DNA of 64,000 nucleotides, from positions 248,001-312,000 of the forward strand of contig NZ_VCNM01000001.1 of assembly GCF_007671725.1 (NCBI RefSeq), written 5' to 3'. Numbering within the stretch: position 1 is the stretch's first letter; every line of letters starts with the position of its first letter. Position numbers and translations under genes: made by a program. This document shows positions 37,127-45,486 of this stretch, in pieces. The stretch is from Halorubrum depositum. GTDB lineage: Archaea > Halobacteriota > Halobacteria > Halobacteriales > Haloferacaceae. The notes under the pieces were generated by a model. The model was given only the letters and a program-made list of their open reading frames with translations. It was not told where the DNA came from and searched no databases.

Positions 37127-38170
37127 ATGGCTAAGGGCCTTGACGTCGGCACGATGAACATCCTCTCCGGACGACAGGAAGGCGCGGAGACGGTGTTCGT
37201 ACAGCAGCGGAACTCGTTCGTCGAGATCGAGTACAGCGACATGGCCGAGCAGATGCTCTCTCGCAGCGACGTCCTCCACATCCGCAAGGACGACAAGGTG
37301 TACGTCGTCGGCGACGACGCCTTGAACTTCGCGAACATCTTCAACAAGGAGACGCGCCGCCCGATGCAGCACGGAATCCTCTCCAGCGACGAGGCCTCCG
37401 CGATCCCGATGATCAAGCTCATCACCGAGCAGGTGGTCGGCGAGCCCTCGAAACCGAACGAGCGGCTCTTCTACTCCAGCCCGGCCGACCCGATCGACTC
37501 CGGGCTGACGACGCTGTACCACGAGAAGACGCTGGAGTCGATGCTCGGCGACATGGGGTACGACCCCGAGCCGATCAACGAGGGGATGGCGGTCATCTAC
37601 TCCGAGCTCGCGGACAACAACTTCACCGGGCTCGGGATCAGCTTCGGCGCGGGGATGACGAACGTCTGTCTCGCCTACTACGCGGTGCCCGTGATGAAGT
37701 TCTCCATCGCCCGCGGGGGCGACTGGATCGACGAGCAGACGTCGCAGGCCACGGGAACGCCGGTCGACAAGGTGACGAGCATCAAGGAGGACGACTTCGA
37801 GCTCGACTTCCGCACCGACGTCGGCGGCGTCGAGGGCGCGCTCGCCATCTACTACGAGAACCTGCTCGACTACGTCATCGAGAACATCACCCGCGAGGTC
37901 GACGAGGAGGACGTCGAGGAGGGGCTCGACGTGCCCGTCGTCGTCACCGGCGGCACCTCCAGCCCGAACGGGTTCAAGGACCTGTTCGCGGACCACCTGG
38001 AGGACGCGAACATCCCGTTCTCGATCAGCGGCGTGCGCTCGGCCGAGGAGCCGATGTACAGCGTCGCCAGCGGCGCGCTGGTCGCGGCCCGCTCCGAGGA
38101 GGGCGAGGCGGCCGACGAGGGCGCCGAGGAGCCCGCGGCCGAGGAGGCCGTGCCCGAGTCCGAGGACTGA
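37127..38170 (+). CDS. Salactin, haloarchaeal actin homologue
   Basis: A 347-residue actin/Hsp70-superfamily ATPase that matches salactin, a polymer-forming actin described in Halobacterium and conserved in haloarchaea. Recognisable segments are [11 protein letters not shown] (phosphate 1), [17 protein letters not shown] (phosphate 2), [10 protein letters not shown] and [12 protein letters not shown] (adenosine loop). The C-terminal 25 residues are a Glu/Ala-rich acidic tail. The polymers are reported to be dynamically unstable and to affect chromosome distribution at low phosphate. The identification rests on my recall of the family pattern. Confidence 0.8.
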   Translation: MAKGLDVGTMNILSGRQEGAETVFVQQRNSFVEIEYSDMAEQMLSRSDVLHIRKDDKVYVVGDDALNFANIFNKETRRPMQHGILSSDEASAIPMIKLITEQVVGEPSKPNERLFYSSPADPIDSGLTTLYHEKTLESMLGDMGYDPEPINEGMAVIYSELADNNFTGLGISFGAGMTNVCLAYYAVPVMKFSIARGGDWIDEQTSQATGTPVDKVTSIKEDDFELDFRTDVGGVEGALAIYYENLLDYVIENITREVDEEDVEEGLDVPVVVTGGTSSPNGFKDLFADHLEDANIPFSISGVRSAEEPMYSVASGALVAARSEEGEAADEGAEEPAAEEAVPESED

Positions 38171-38215
38171 GCACGTCCCCCGCACCGGCTCGGTTACCCC
38201 GCCGCCCAGCCCCGA

Positions 38216-38220
38216 TTTTT
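38216..38220 (+). terminator. T-run terminator after salactin
   Basis: TTTTT in CCCGATTTTTCG, 46 bp after the salactin stop, fits archaeal T-tract termination. Confidence 0.35.
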
Positions 38221-38273
38221 CGATCCGTGAGGACGCGCCGAACAGCTAAGCCGACGGTCGACCGAGTGACCGT

Positions 38274-38885
38274 ATGGTCGAAGTCGCGGGCGACGACGGC
38301 GAACGACGTCTCCGGGTCGACCTCGAGGTCGACCCGTCCGGTGAGTGGGACTGCCCGATCGTCTCGCAGTCGGAGCGCGCGGGCGATGTCACCGTGAACG
38401 CGGTCGGCGACGAGTGCACGGTGGAGGTCCAGCCCGCCGGCGAGGAGGGGATCCGCCGGGACCGCGGCGAGGTCACCGACGACTGCCTCTGTCGCGTCTT
38501 CCAGGAGTTCGGCTACGTCCCGCACGTGCGGCGGGTCGACGAGGGGACGGTGCTGGTCACGTCGTACGTCGACGACCGCGACGGCGTCCGCGAGGTGGTC
38601 GCCGCGCTCAGGGAGAGCCTCGACCGCGTGCGACTGGTGCGGCTCGCCGTGGTCGCGGGCCCCGAGTCGACGGAGCAGGCGACCGTCGACCTGTCGGCGC
38701 TCACCCCGAAGCAGCGGGAGGGGATGGAGCTCGCCGTCGTCCGCGGCTACTTCGACGCCGACGCCGACGTCTCGCTCGGCGAGCTCGCCGACGAGGTCGG
38801 GATCAGCAAGTCGGCGCTCTCGCAGCGGCTCCGGACCGCGCAGGCGAAGCTCGTCACGGACGCCTTCGAGGGGGTCGACGGCTGA
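38274..38885 (+). CDS. HTH_10 (Bat-type) transcriptional regulator
   Basis: A 203-residue regulator with an N-terminal sensing region of beta strands (RLRVDLEVDPSGEWDCPIV) and a C-terminal HTH_10 domain from about residue 142 (LTPKQREGMELAVVRGYFDADADV, then ELADEVGISKSALSQRLRTAQAKL). Cys residues at about 62 and 73 (ECTVEVQ, DDCLCRV) could make it redox- or metal-responsive. It follows salactin by 103 bp; the two may be on separate transcripts because of the T-run between them. Confidence 0.85.
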   Translation: MVEVAGDDGERRLRVDLEVDPSGEWDCPIVSQSERAGDVTVNAVGDECTVEVQPAGEEGIRRDRGEVTDDCLCRVFQEFGYVPHVRRVDEGTVLVTSYVDDRDGVREVVAALRESLDRVRLVRLAVVAGPESTEQATVDLSALTPKQREGMELAVVRGYFDADADVSLGELADEVGISKSALSQRLRTAQAKLVTDAFEGVDG

Positions 38886-38921
38886 CCGGTCGTCGCGGGC
38901 GCACGGGAGGATCGCTCGCGG

Positions 38922-40145
38922 TCAGTCGGCCGCCGACCCACCGCGGATCCGTCGCAACGCCTCTGCGCCGTCGCGCTCCGACTCCGTGAGGTAGCACTTC
39001 GGATCGGGCGCGAACGGGTCCCCGTGCGCCGAGAGGGCGCGGAGCCGCGAGCCGCCCCGACAGATCCCCTTGTACGCGCAGTCGGCGCACCGCCCGGTGA
39101 GCCGCTCCTCGCGGTTCCGGAGCCCGGCGAGGAGCGGGTTCGACTCGTCGCTCCAGATGGCGCCGAACGAGCGGTCCCGGACGTTGCCGGGGGAGTACCC
39201 CTGCCAGAACTGCGTGAGGTGGACGTTGCCGACGGGGTCGACGTCGGCGACGCGCTCGCCGGTCGGGTCGCCGCCGTTGCGCCGGAGGTGGTCGTAGATC
39301 AGCCGGGCGCGGTCAGTCCCGATCTCCCGGTCGGCGTACTCGACGAGGTGGCCGGCGTCGGCGTAGTTGCCGACGAGCAGCGTCTCGATCTCCTCGCCGG
39401 CCGCGTGGTACTCGCGGGTGAGGTCACAGAGGTCGGCGACGGCCTTCCGGGTCGCCTCCGGGCTCAGGTCCACGTCGGCGATCTCGGCGCCGCGCCCGCC
39501 GTAGTCGAGGTGGTAGAAGCAGAATCGGTCGACGCCGACGTCGACGAGTAGGTCGACGACGCCCGCCAGGTCCTCGACGTTGTGCTCGGTGATCGTGTAG
39601 CGGAGCCCGGTCTTGAGCCCGACGTCGAGACATGCCTCGATCCCGCGGACCGCGGCGTCGAACGCCCCCTCCTCTCCCCGGATCCGGTCGTTGCGCTCGG
39701 GGAGCCCGTCGACGGAGACGCCGGCGTACTTGAGCCCCGCCGCCTTCAGCTCTCGGGCGCTCTCGCGGGTCAGGAGGGTCCCGTTCGTCGAGAGGACGGG
39801 CCGGATCCCGGCGTCGTCGGCGTAGGCGACGAGGTCCGCGAGGTCCTCGCGGACGAGCGGTTCGCCGCCGGAGAAGAGGAGCACCGGCACGCCGAACTCG
39901 GCGAGGTCGTCGATGAGCGCCTTCCCCTCCGCCGTCGACAGCTCGTTCGGCGCTCTCTCCTTGTCGGCCGCGGCGTAGCAGTGCTCGCAGTAGAGGTTAC
40001 ACCGCTTCGTCGCGTTCCAGACGACGACCGGGCGGCGCTGCTTCTCGTTCGTGATCTGCGGCTCCTTCGACTCCGCCGCGGCGTCGTACCGGAGCCCGTC
40101 GCTCTCGGCGTCGAGCCCGCAGAGGAGCTTGCTGACCGAGATCAT
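38922..40145 (-). CDS. Radical SAM/SPASM protein, AhbC/NirJ-like
   Basis: A 407-residue radical SAM enzyme: the [4Fe-4S] motif CNLYCEHC has Cys49, Cys53 and Cys56, followed by FSGGEPL and STNGTLLT. The C-terminal SPASM-type region has Cys353, Cys356, Cys362 and Cys384 for a second cluster. Its N-terminus (MISVSKL), LRYTIT, YHLDYGGRG, QFWQGYSPGNVRD and PDPKCYLTE resemble AhbC/NirJ proteins of alternative heme synthesis. The Htur_1727-type rSAM/SPASM system of haloarchaea is another match from memory. Its ATG overlaps the stop of the PaaB-like gene (ATGA), so the pair is coupled. Substrate (heme precursor or the partner peptide) is unresolved. Confidence 0.85.
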   Translation of the reverse strand: MISVSKLLCGLDAESDGLRYDAAAESKEPQITNEKQRRPVVVWNATKRCNLYCEHCYAAADKERAPNELSTAEGKALIDDLAEFGVPVLLFSGGEPLVREDLADLVAYADDAGIRPVLSTNGTLLTRESARELKAAGLKYAGVSVDGLPERNDRIRGEEGAFDAAVRGIEACLDVGLKTGLRYTITEHNVEDLAGVVDLLVDVGVDRFCFYHLDYGGRGAEIADVDLSPEATRKAVADLCDLTREYHAAGEEIETLLVGNYADAGHLVEYADREIGTDRARLIYDHLRRNGGDPTGERVADVDPVGNVHLTQFWQGYSPGNVRDRSFGAIWSDESNPLLAGLRNREERLTGRCADCAYKGICRGGSRLRALSAHGDPFAPDPKCYLTESERDGAEALRRIRGGSAAD

Positions 40146-40573
40146 CGGTCGCCCTCCGCGGTCGGGCCGTCGTCGGGATCGGCCTCCTCGGAATCGCCCT
40201 CGACGGGCGCGCCGCCGCAGGTGACGGTGGGCGTCCCCTCGGTCTCCTCGTACACGCGCGGCTCGGCGTCGCCGTCCGGAGACGCGCCGTCGTCGGACGC
40301 GGCCGACTCGTCGCCGGAGTTCCGTTCGTCCCCCGCCAGCGACTCGGCGGAGTAGCGGTGCGTCTCCTCGGCGGGGCAGACCCACACGTCGCGGGCGTAC
40401 CAGGCGAAGAGCTTGCTCGCCTCCTCGTGCGCGACGTTCGGCGTCGGCGCGGCGACGGTGCCGACGTGGCGGAGCGGGTCCGCCTCCTCCTCGCGGACGA
40501 ACACCTCGAAGCGTCTGCCGTCCGCCGAGCGCGGGCCGCCCGATCCGGCGGTTCGGTCCGTCTTCTCGACCAT
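40142..40573 (-). CDS. PaaB-like protein partnered with radical SAM enzyme
   Basis: A 143-residue protein. Residues 20-75 (RFEVFVREEEADPLRHVGTV, VAHEEASKLFAWYARDVWVCP) look like the small PaaB subunit of phenylacetyl-CoA epoxidase. Residues 80-143 are an acidic, disordered tail containing TPTVTCGGAPVEG with Cys119. It matches the haloarchaeal rSAM-partnered candidate RiPP family (Htur_1727 type), by memory. ATG 40573 starts the frame; the stop overlaps the radical SAM start by 4 bp. It may be a substrate, chaperone or carrier for the enzyme. No Paa genes are nearby. Confidence 0.68.
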   Translation of the reverse strand: MVEKTDRTAGSGGPRSADGRRFEVFVREEEADPLRHVGTVAAPTPNVAHEEASKLFAWYARDVWVCPAEETHRYSAESLAGDERNSGDESAASDDGASPDGDAEPRVYEETEGTPTVTCGGAPVEGDSEEADPDDGPTAEGDR

Positions 40574-40839
40574 ACCCGGCGTAGGACCGACCCACCGAAC
40601 CCGCTTTCGAGCGTTCTCACGGGGACGAAACCCGCCCGAACACGTTCGGAATCGAGACGGATGAATCGCATATCGGTATAGCAAATCCGAATTCGGGGGC
40701 GCATACGCGAGCGGGGCGCACACAGATCCGACCGCGGCGGCGGGGGTCGGCCGCGGCGGCCTCGAAATCGGCTCGAACCGCCCCTGACCGCGACGCGCCG
40801 GGGCCATCAGTTATGTCCGCCCGTCGCCTAGCGGCCCTC

Positions 40840-41595
40840 ATGCGCGAACTCGTCTTCGCCCTGGAGTACGAGCCGGGGCGCAACCGGGTGGCCGACGCGC
40901 TCGCGGCCCACCCCGGGACGCGGGTCCGGTCGCTGTCGCTGCACGCGACCGACGATCACCTCTGGCGGGTCGACCACGCAACCGGGGCGTCGGAGGCGCT
41001 CGCGGCCGTCGAGGCCGCCTTCACCGACGGCGACTACTACGCCGACTGCCTCGCGACCGAGGACTGCGGCGCGACGCAGACCACCCGCGTCCTCGACCGG
41101 ACCGACGACACCCTCGTGCTGTACACCGACTGGGAGCCCACGCCCGTCTGCGCGTCCGTCCCGCACATCGCCCGCGATCACCTCGGCGACGGCGTGCTGT
41201 TCGAGACCCGCCACGAGGGGCGCCACTACACCTGGCGGCTCATCCACTCCGGCGAGGGCGACGTGGGCGCCTTCTTCGACGCGCTCCGGGCGGCCGTGGG
41301 CGACGCGGCACGCACGGAGCTGCTCAGGACGGCGCACGCCTCGGCCGGCGACGAGGCGCGGGGCGACGCGGGCGGTGTCGGGCTCTCCCCGGAGCAGGAG
41401 GCCGCGCTCAGGGCCGCGGTCGAACACGGCTACTACGAGTCGCCGCGGGCGGTCGACGCCGGCGAGCTCGCGGCCCACCTCGACGTGCCGCGGTCGACGC
41501 TCACCTACCGGCTCCGCCGGGCCGAAGAGCGGCTGGCGAAGGCGCACGTCGCCCGGTCGGTCGCGGGCGACGCCGCGCCCGCGTCGTTCGACTGA
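40840..41595 (+). CDS. HTH_10 regulator, probable control gene of the adjacent metal ATPase
   Basis: A 251-residue Bat-type regulator: an N-terminal sensing domain (MRELVFALEYEPGRN start) with Cys at about 70 and 75 (YADCLATEDCG) that could bind metal, and a C-terminal HTH_10 domain (LSPEQEAALRAAVEHGYYESPRAV, then ELAAHLDVPRSTLTYRLRRAEERL). It is 77 bp upstream of the P1B ATPase on the same strand, with a perfect palindrome between them. An ATG at 40813 would add nine residues. Confidence 0.82.
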   Translation: MRELVFALEYEPGRNRVADALAAHPGTRVRSLSLHATDDHLWRVDHATGASEALAAVEAAFTDGDYYADCLATEDCGATQTTRVLDRTDDTLVLYTDWEPTPVCASVPHIARDHLGDGVLFETRHEGRHYTWRLIHSGEGDVGAFFDALRAAVGDAARTELLRTAHASAGDEARGDAGGVGLSPEQEAALRAAVEHGYYESPRAVDAGELAAHLDVPRSTLTYRLRRAEERLAKAHVARSVAGDAAPASFD

Positions 41596-41620
41596 CGGGT
41601 TCGGGCCGCCGGACAGGCGC

Positions 41621-41636
41621 GTTGGAAATTTCCAAC
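41621..41636 (+). promoter_or_regulatory. Perfect 16-bp palindrome upstream of the metal ATPase
   Basis: GTTGGAAATTTCCAAC is a perfect 16-bp palindrome. It abuts a TATA-like GCTTATCGAT (about 41640-41650) that is 24-30 bp from ATG 41673. This is the best operator candidate in the window, probably for a metal-sensing regulator such as the upstream HTH_10 protein or an ArsR-type repressor. Confidence 0.65.
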
Positions 41637-41672
41637 TAAGGCTTATCGATACGAGGCCCCTCTCTCGACGTA

Positions 41673-44090
41673 ATGAACGACGAGCCGGACGGACGCGGAG
41701 ACGCACGCGCGGACGAAGCCGCCGAGAACGGCGCGAGCGACGGACGACGCGAGCTGACCGCCGAACTCGCGGTCCCCGAGATGGACTGCCCCTCGTGCGC
41801 CGGGAAGGTCGATAACGCCCTCGGGCGCGTCGACGGGGTGACCGACGTCGCGCTCAACCCGACCGCCGGGATCGCGACGATCACGTATGACCCCGACCGC
41901 GCGGACGAGGGCGACGTTGTCGCCGCGATCGAGGGCGCCGGCTACGAGGTCACGGGCGGCCGGTCGAAGGGCGACGGGTCCGCCGACGGCGAGGGCGGCG
42001 GGGACGCCGACGCGGGAGCCGGCGTCTCCGTCGCGCCCCCCGCCGAGGTCTGGACGACGCCGCGCGCGAAGAAGACGTGGCTGGGCGCGGTCCTCGTGGT
42101 CGCCGGGCTCCTGTTCGAGTTCGTCCTGATCGCGCAAAACCCCGTCGTGGCGAGCGTGCTCGGCGCGCCGCTCACGCTCGCGGACGTCCTGTTCGTCGGC
42201 GCGGTCGCGGCCAGCGGAATCCCGGTCGTCCGCGGCGGCTACTACTCGGCGCTGAACCGGAGCCTCGACATCGACCTGCTGATGGGGACGGCGATCCTCG
42301 CCGCGACGGGGATCGGCTACTTCGTCGAGGCCGCCACGCTCGCCGTCCTCTTCAGTGTCGCCGAGCTCCTGGAGGACTACGCGATGGACCGCGCGCGCGA
42401 CTCCCTGCGCGAGCTGATGGAGCTGTCGCCGGACGAGGCCACCGTCAGGCGGGAGGGGAACGAAACGACGGTCCCGACCGACGACGTCGCCGTCGGCGAG
42501 ACCGTGCTCGTCCGGCCGGGCGAGAAGGTCCCACTCGACGGGACGGTGACCGAGGGCGAGAGCGCGGTCGACGAGTCGCCGATCACCGGCGAGAGCGTCC
42601 CCGTCGACAAAGCGGTCGGCGACGAGGTCTTCGCGGGCGCGATCAACGAGGAGGGGTACCTCGAGATCGAGGTGACCTCGACCGCGGGCGACTCCACCCT
42701 CTCGCGGATTATCGAGCTGGTGCAGGGCGCGCAGGCCGAGAAGACCGAGACGGAGCGGTTCGTCGACCGCTTCGCGGGGTACTACACGCCGGTCGTGGTC
42801 GTCCTGGCGATCCTCACCGCCGCGGTGCCGCCGCTCGTCATCGCCGACCCGGTGACGGTCGACGTCGCCGGCTACCCGTTCGTCTTCGCCGCGGACTGGG
42901 GGACGTGGTTCGTCCGCGGGCTCACGCTGCTCGTGATCGCCTGCCCCTGCGCGTTCGTCATCTCGACGCCGGTCTCGGTCGTCTCCGGGATCACCAGCGC
43001 GGCGAAGAACGGCGTCCTGATCAAGGGCGGCAACCACCTCGAGGCGATGGGCGGGGTCGACGCCGTCGCGCTCGACAAGACCGGGACGCTCACGCGGGGC
43101 GAGCTCGCGGTCACCGACCTCGTCCCGCTCGGCGAGGCCGACGAGGCGACGCTGCTCCGTCGGGCGGCGACGCTGGAGCGCCGGAGCGAGCACCCCATCG
43201 CCGCCGCGATCCGCGACCGCGCCGAGCGCGCGGGCGTCGGCGACCTCACGGAGCCGACCGGGTTCGAGAGCCTGACCGGGAAGGGCGTCCGCGTGGAGAT
43301 CGACGGCGAGACGTACTACGCCGGGAAGCCGGCGCTGTTCGAGGAGCTGGGCTTCGACCTCTCGCGCGCCCGCGCCGAGACCGACGGCGGGGTCGTCGCT
43401 GAAGGCGCTCCCGACGCTGCCGACACCGCCCCCGGCGAGTTCGCCGAGGGGGGCCTCGACGCGCTGGAACGCGAGGGCAAGACCGTCGTGCTCGTCGGGA
43501 CGGCGAGTTCACTGACCGGGGCGATCGCCGTCGCGGACGAGGTGCGGCCCGACTCGAGGCGGGCGGTCGAGCGCCTCCGCGAGCTCGGCGTGGAGCGCGT
43601 CGTGATGCTGACCGGCGACAACGAGGGCACGGCGCGGGCGATCGCCGAGTCGGTCGGCGTCGACGAGTACCGCGCCGAGCTCCTCCCCGAGGAGAAGGTC
43701 GAAGCGGTCGAGTCGCTGCAGGCGGAGTACGGAGAGGTAGCGATGGTCGGCGACGGGATCAACGACGCGCCCGCGCTGGCGACCGCCGACGTCGGCGTCG
43801 CGATGGGCGCCGCGGGGACCGACACGGCCCTCGAGACCGCCGACATTGCGCTGATGGGCGACGACGTGGCGAAGCTCCCGTACCTCTACGCGCTCTCGCA
43901 CACGGCCAACGGGGTCATCCGCCAGAACGTCTGGGCGAGCCTCGGCGTGAAGTTCCTGCTCGCGATCGGCGTGCCGCTGGGGCTGGTGAGCGTCGCCGTC
44001 GCTGTCGTCGTCGGGGACATGGGGATGAGCCTCGGCGTCACCGGCAACGCGATGCGGCTCTCCGGGATCGAGCCCGAGTCGTACGAGTAG
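41673..44090 (+). CDS. Heavy-metal P1B-type ATPase, Zn/Cd(Pb)-exporting type
   Basis: An 805-residue metal pump. An HMA domain (MDCPSC, Cys39 and Cys42) precedes eight membrane helices, the actuator domain (TGES), CPC at 424-426, the phosphorylation site DKTGT (Asp468) and GDGINDAPAL. The CPCAFVISTPVS and AKNGVLIKGGNHLE segments and Asp782 in GDMG in the last helix pair are those of the Zn/Cd/Pb subgroup (ZntA/CadA), not of CopA. Residues 68-90 are an acidic linker. Start is ATG 41673 with a promoter and operator upstream. Probably confers zinc or cadmium resistance. Confidence 0.9.
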   Translation: MNDEPDGRGDARADEAAENGASDGRRELTAELAVPEMDCPSCAGKVDNALGRVDGVTDVALNPTAGIATITYDPDRADEGDVVAAIEGAGYEVTGGRSKGDGSADGEGGGDADAGAGVSVAPPAEVWTTPRAKKTWLGAVLVVAGLLFEFVLIAQNPVVASVLGAPLTLADVLFVGAVAASGIPVVRGGYYSALNRSLDIDLLMGTAILAATGIGYFVEAATLAVLFSVAELLEDYAMDRARDSLRELMELSPDEATVRREGNETTVPTDDVAVGETVLVRPGEKVPLDGTVTEGESAVDESPITGESVPVDKAVGDEVFAGAINEEGYLEIEVTSTAGDSTLSRIIELVQGAQAEKTETERFVDRFAGYYTPVVVVLAILTAAVPPLVIADPVTVDVAGYPFVFAADWGTWFVRGLTLLVIACPCAFVISTPVSVVSGITSAAKNGVLIKGGNHLEAMGGVDAVALDKTGTLTRGELAVTDLVPLGEADEATLLRRAATLERRSEHPIAAAIRDRAERAGVGDLTEPTGFESLTGKGVRVEIDGETYYAGKPALFEELGFDLSRARAETDGGVVAEGAPDAADTAPGEFAEGGLDALEREGKTVVLVGTASSLTGAIAVADEVRPDSRRAVERLRELGVERVVMLTGDNEGTARAIAESVGVDEYRAELLPEEKVEAVESLQAEYGEVAMVGDGINDAPALATADVGVAMGAAGTDTALETADIALMGDDVAKLPYLYALSHTANGVIRQNVWASLGVKFLLAIGVPLGLVSVAVAVVVGDMGMSLGVTGNAMRLSGIEPESYE

Positions 44091-44135
44091 CCGGCCGGCG
44101 CGAGGTCGGCGACCGCGACGCGGACCAACATGAAC

Positions 44136-44145
44136 TATTATTAAG
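44136..44145 (+). promoter_or_regulatory. TATA box of the frameshifted small gene
   Basis: TATTATTAAG lies 22 bp before the GTG at 44167, consistent with a leaderless start. Confidence 0.5.
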
Positions 44146-44166
44146 GACGGGCGTCTCGGGGGAGAC

Positions 44167-44407
44167 GTGCCACCCGTAGTACACGACTGACGCAGGCTCG
44201 GAATCGGCGGCGACGCGCCCCGAGGGTCCGAGTACGCGCGAGACGAGCATCGAAGAGGAGACGCCGGACCGCGACGACGAACTGCCGACCGCCGAAGAAG
44301 CGATCGCGCAGAGCGCAGCGGCGTTCGACGCGACGGACGACGGGCGACTCCCCAACGGGATCGACCGATGGAACGCGTACACGGGGTCGTGTCACGTGGA
44401 CGACTGA
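44167..44407 (+). pseudogene. Small acidic gene interrupted by a one-base shift
   Basis: A GTG at 44167, ideally placed after a TATA box, opens a frame reading PPVVHD and then TGA at 44188-44190. The plus-one frame continues from there to TGA 44405-44407 with strongly haloarchaeal coding (SIEEETPDRDDELPTAEEA, then GIDRWNAYTGSCHVDD). Removing one base near 44188 gives a single protein of about 79 residues. No start codon exists inside the second frame, so this is either a recent frameshift, a sequencing error, or programmed +1 shifting at TGA-C. The product is unknown. Confidence 0.5.
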
Positions 44408-44631
44408 CCGCCTCCCGGTCCGCGGCCGACCCGTCGGTTTTAGTCCGCGAAGCGACTACCGTCGAGCGGCCGATGACGATCCACCGCTCCGAGCTGCCTC
44501 GGCACCAGCGACGACGAGCCCTATGAGTGCCGAGGCCGTTTTTGACGGTAGAAGACGTCTCTAAGGAATGTTAGCTGTGTCCACGGTAGACATAGGCCCC
44601 GGTCAGATGCTCATCGGGCCGGCAGACACGG

Positions 44632-44639
44632 ATTTATGA
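44632..44639 (+). promoter_or_regulatory. TATA box of the toxin-antitoxin operon
   Basis: ATTTATGA lies 24 bp before ATG 44663, giving a leaderless antitoxin transcript. Confidence 0.55.
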
Positions 44640-44662
44640 ACGTTGCCGAGTAAACACGCTGT

Positions 44663-44914
44663 ATGGCCGCTGAAATTTCCGACCGGGTACGAGAAATCGC
44701 CGAGGCTCGCGGCCTTCCAGAGTCCGAGGTGTTCGAACGGGCACTGGAACGCGGTCTCGAAGACCTGTGGGAAGACCTCGTACTCGCACAGTACCTCGAC
44801 GGCGAACTCGACCGCGGAGAGGCCATCGAGCGTGTCGGTCGGACGAAAGTCGAGCGAGCGGGCCAGGAGCGCGAGGTCGTCGAGGAAGACGTGAACTGGG
44901 GCCTGAACGCGTGA
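44663..44914 (+). CDS. VapB-like antitoxin
   Basis: An 83-residue protein with a short helical DNA-binding or dimerisation region (AAEISDRVREIAEARGLPES, FERALERGLEDLWEDLV) and a charged C-terminus that would wrap the toxin. The stop overlaps the PIN-domain gene start in GTGA, the classic toxin-antitoxin organisation. The surrounding DNA has slightly lower GC than the flanks, suggesting acquisition. Confidence 0.75.
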   Translation: MAAEISDRVREIAEARGLPESEVFERALERGLEDLWEDLVLAQYLDGELDRGEAIERVGRTKVERAGQEREVVEEDVNWGLNA

Positions 44915-45378
44915 CGCTTGCGGCCGTCTCGGACGCGGGACCGCTCATTCATCTCGCTGAAATCGGTTCGCCCGAACTGTTCGCGGCGTTTGACACACTA
45001 CTCGTCCCAGAGACGGTTTACAATGAAGTCGAGACCGGTGGTGTTCCGGACGAGTTGGACGCCCTCTCGTACGAACTCGTCGAAGCCGATGGCAGCCGAG
45101 TCGGAGCTGAAGAACTGGACGCCGGAGAACGCGCCGCAATTGCGGTCGCGGAGGATCGAGGAATCGTTCTCCTGACTGACGACCTCGCCGCCCGAGAGGC
45201 AGCCTCAGACGCGGGCGTCGAAGTACACGGCTCTATCGGCGTTATCGCGCTCGGTTACGGCCGCGGATTGTTCGATAGAGACGAAGCGGCATCGCGGATG
45301 CGAGCACTCCAGCGTGAGACGAGTCTCTTCGTGACCGAGGCGGTCGTGGAGCGCGGCATCCGGATGCTAGACGAGTAG
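44911..45378 (+). CDS. PIN-domain toxin (DUF3368 type)
   Basis: A 155-residue protein of the PIN-like DUF3368 family, expected to be an Mg-dependent RNase. Acidic residues of the fold appear at VSDAGPLIHL, ETVYNEVE, LDAGERAAI and LLTDDLAAREAA. It begins with GTG 44911 (VTLAAVSDAG), overlapping the antitoxin gene by 4 bp. Target RNA is unknown. The core TDD acidic pair is intact, so the toxin is probably functional. Confidence 0.78.
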   Translation: MTLAAVSDAGPLIHLAEIGSPELFAAFDTLLVPETVYNEVETGGVPDELDALSYELVEADGSRVGAEELDAGERAAIAVAEDRGIVLLTDDLAAREAASDAGVEVHGSIGVIALGYGRGLFDRDEAASRMRALQRETSLFVTEAVVERGIRMLDE

Positions 45379-45486
45379 TAGCGGACCCAGCGAACGCTAT
45401 AGAGTCGCTAAACACGTTCGCTATGGACAGATCGTGAGTCGTGAGTACCGAGGCAATCGATCCGTTCGGCGCGGCCCGCCCTTCGG

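Noticed and set aside
40574..40839. RNA gene or micro-protein between the radical SAM pair and the HTH_10 gene
   Set aside because: I found no tRNA-like cloverleaf, no convincing short ORF and only a weak TATA-like TTATG; it is probably a divergent promoter region.
41673..44090. CopA copper pump identity
   Set aside because: CPC-flanking and last-helix motifs (ISTPVS, AKNGVLIKGG, GDMG) are of the Zn/Cd group, and the Cu-type NxxxxxYN and MxxSS signals are absent.
44038..44382. Minus-strand frame over the frameshifted gene
   Set aside because: Ser/Arg-rich, overlaps the end of the ATPase, no promoter or domain.
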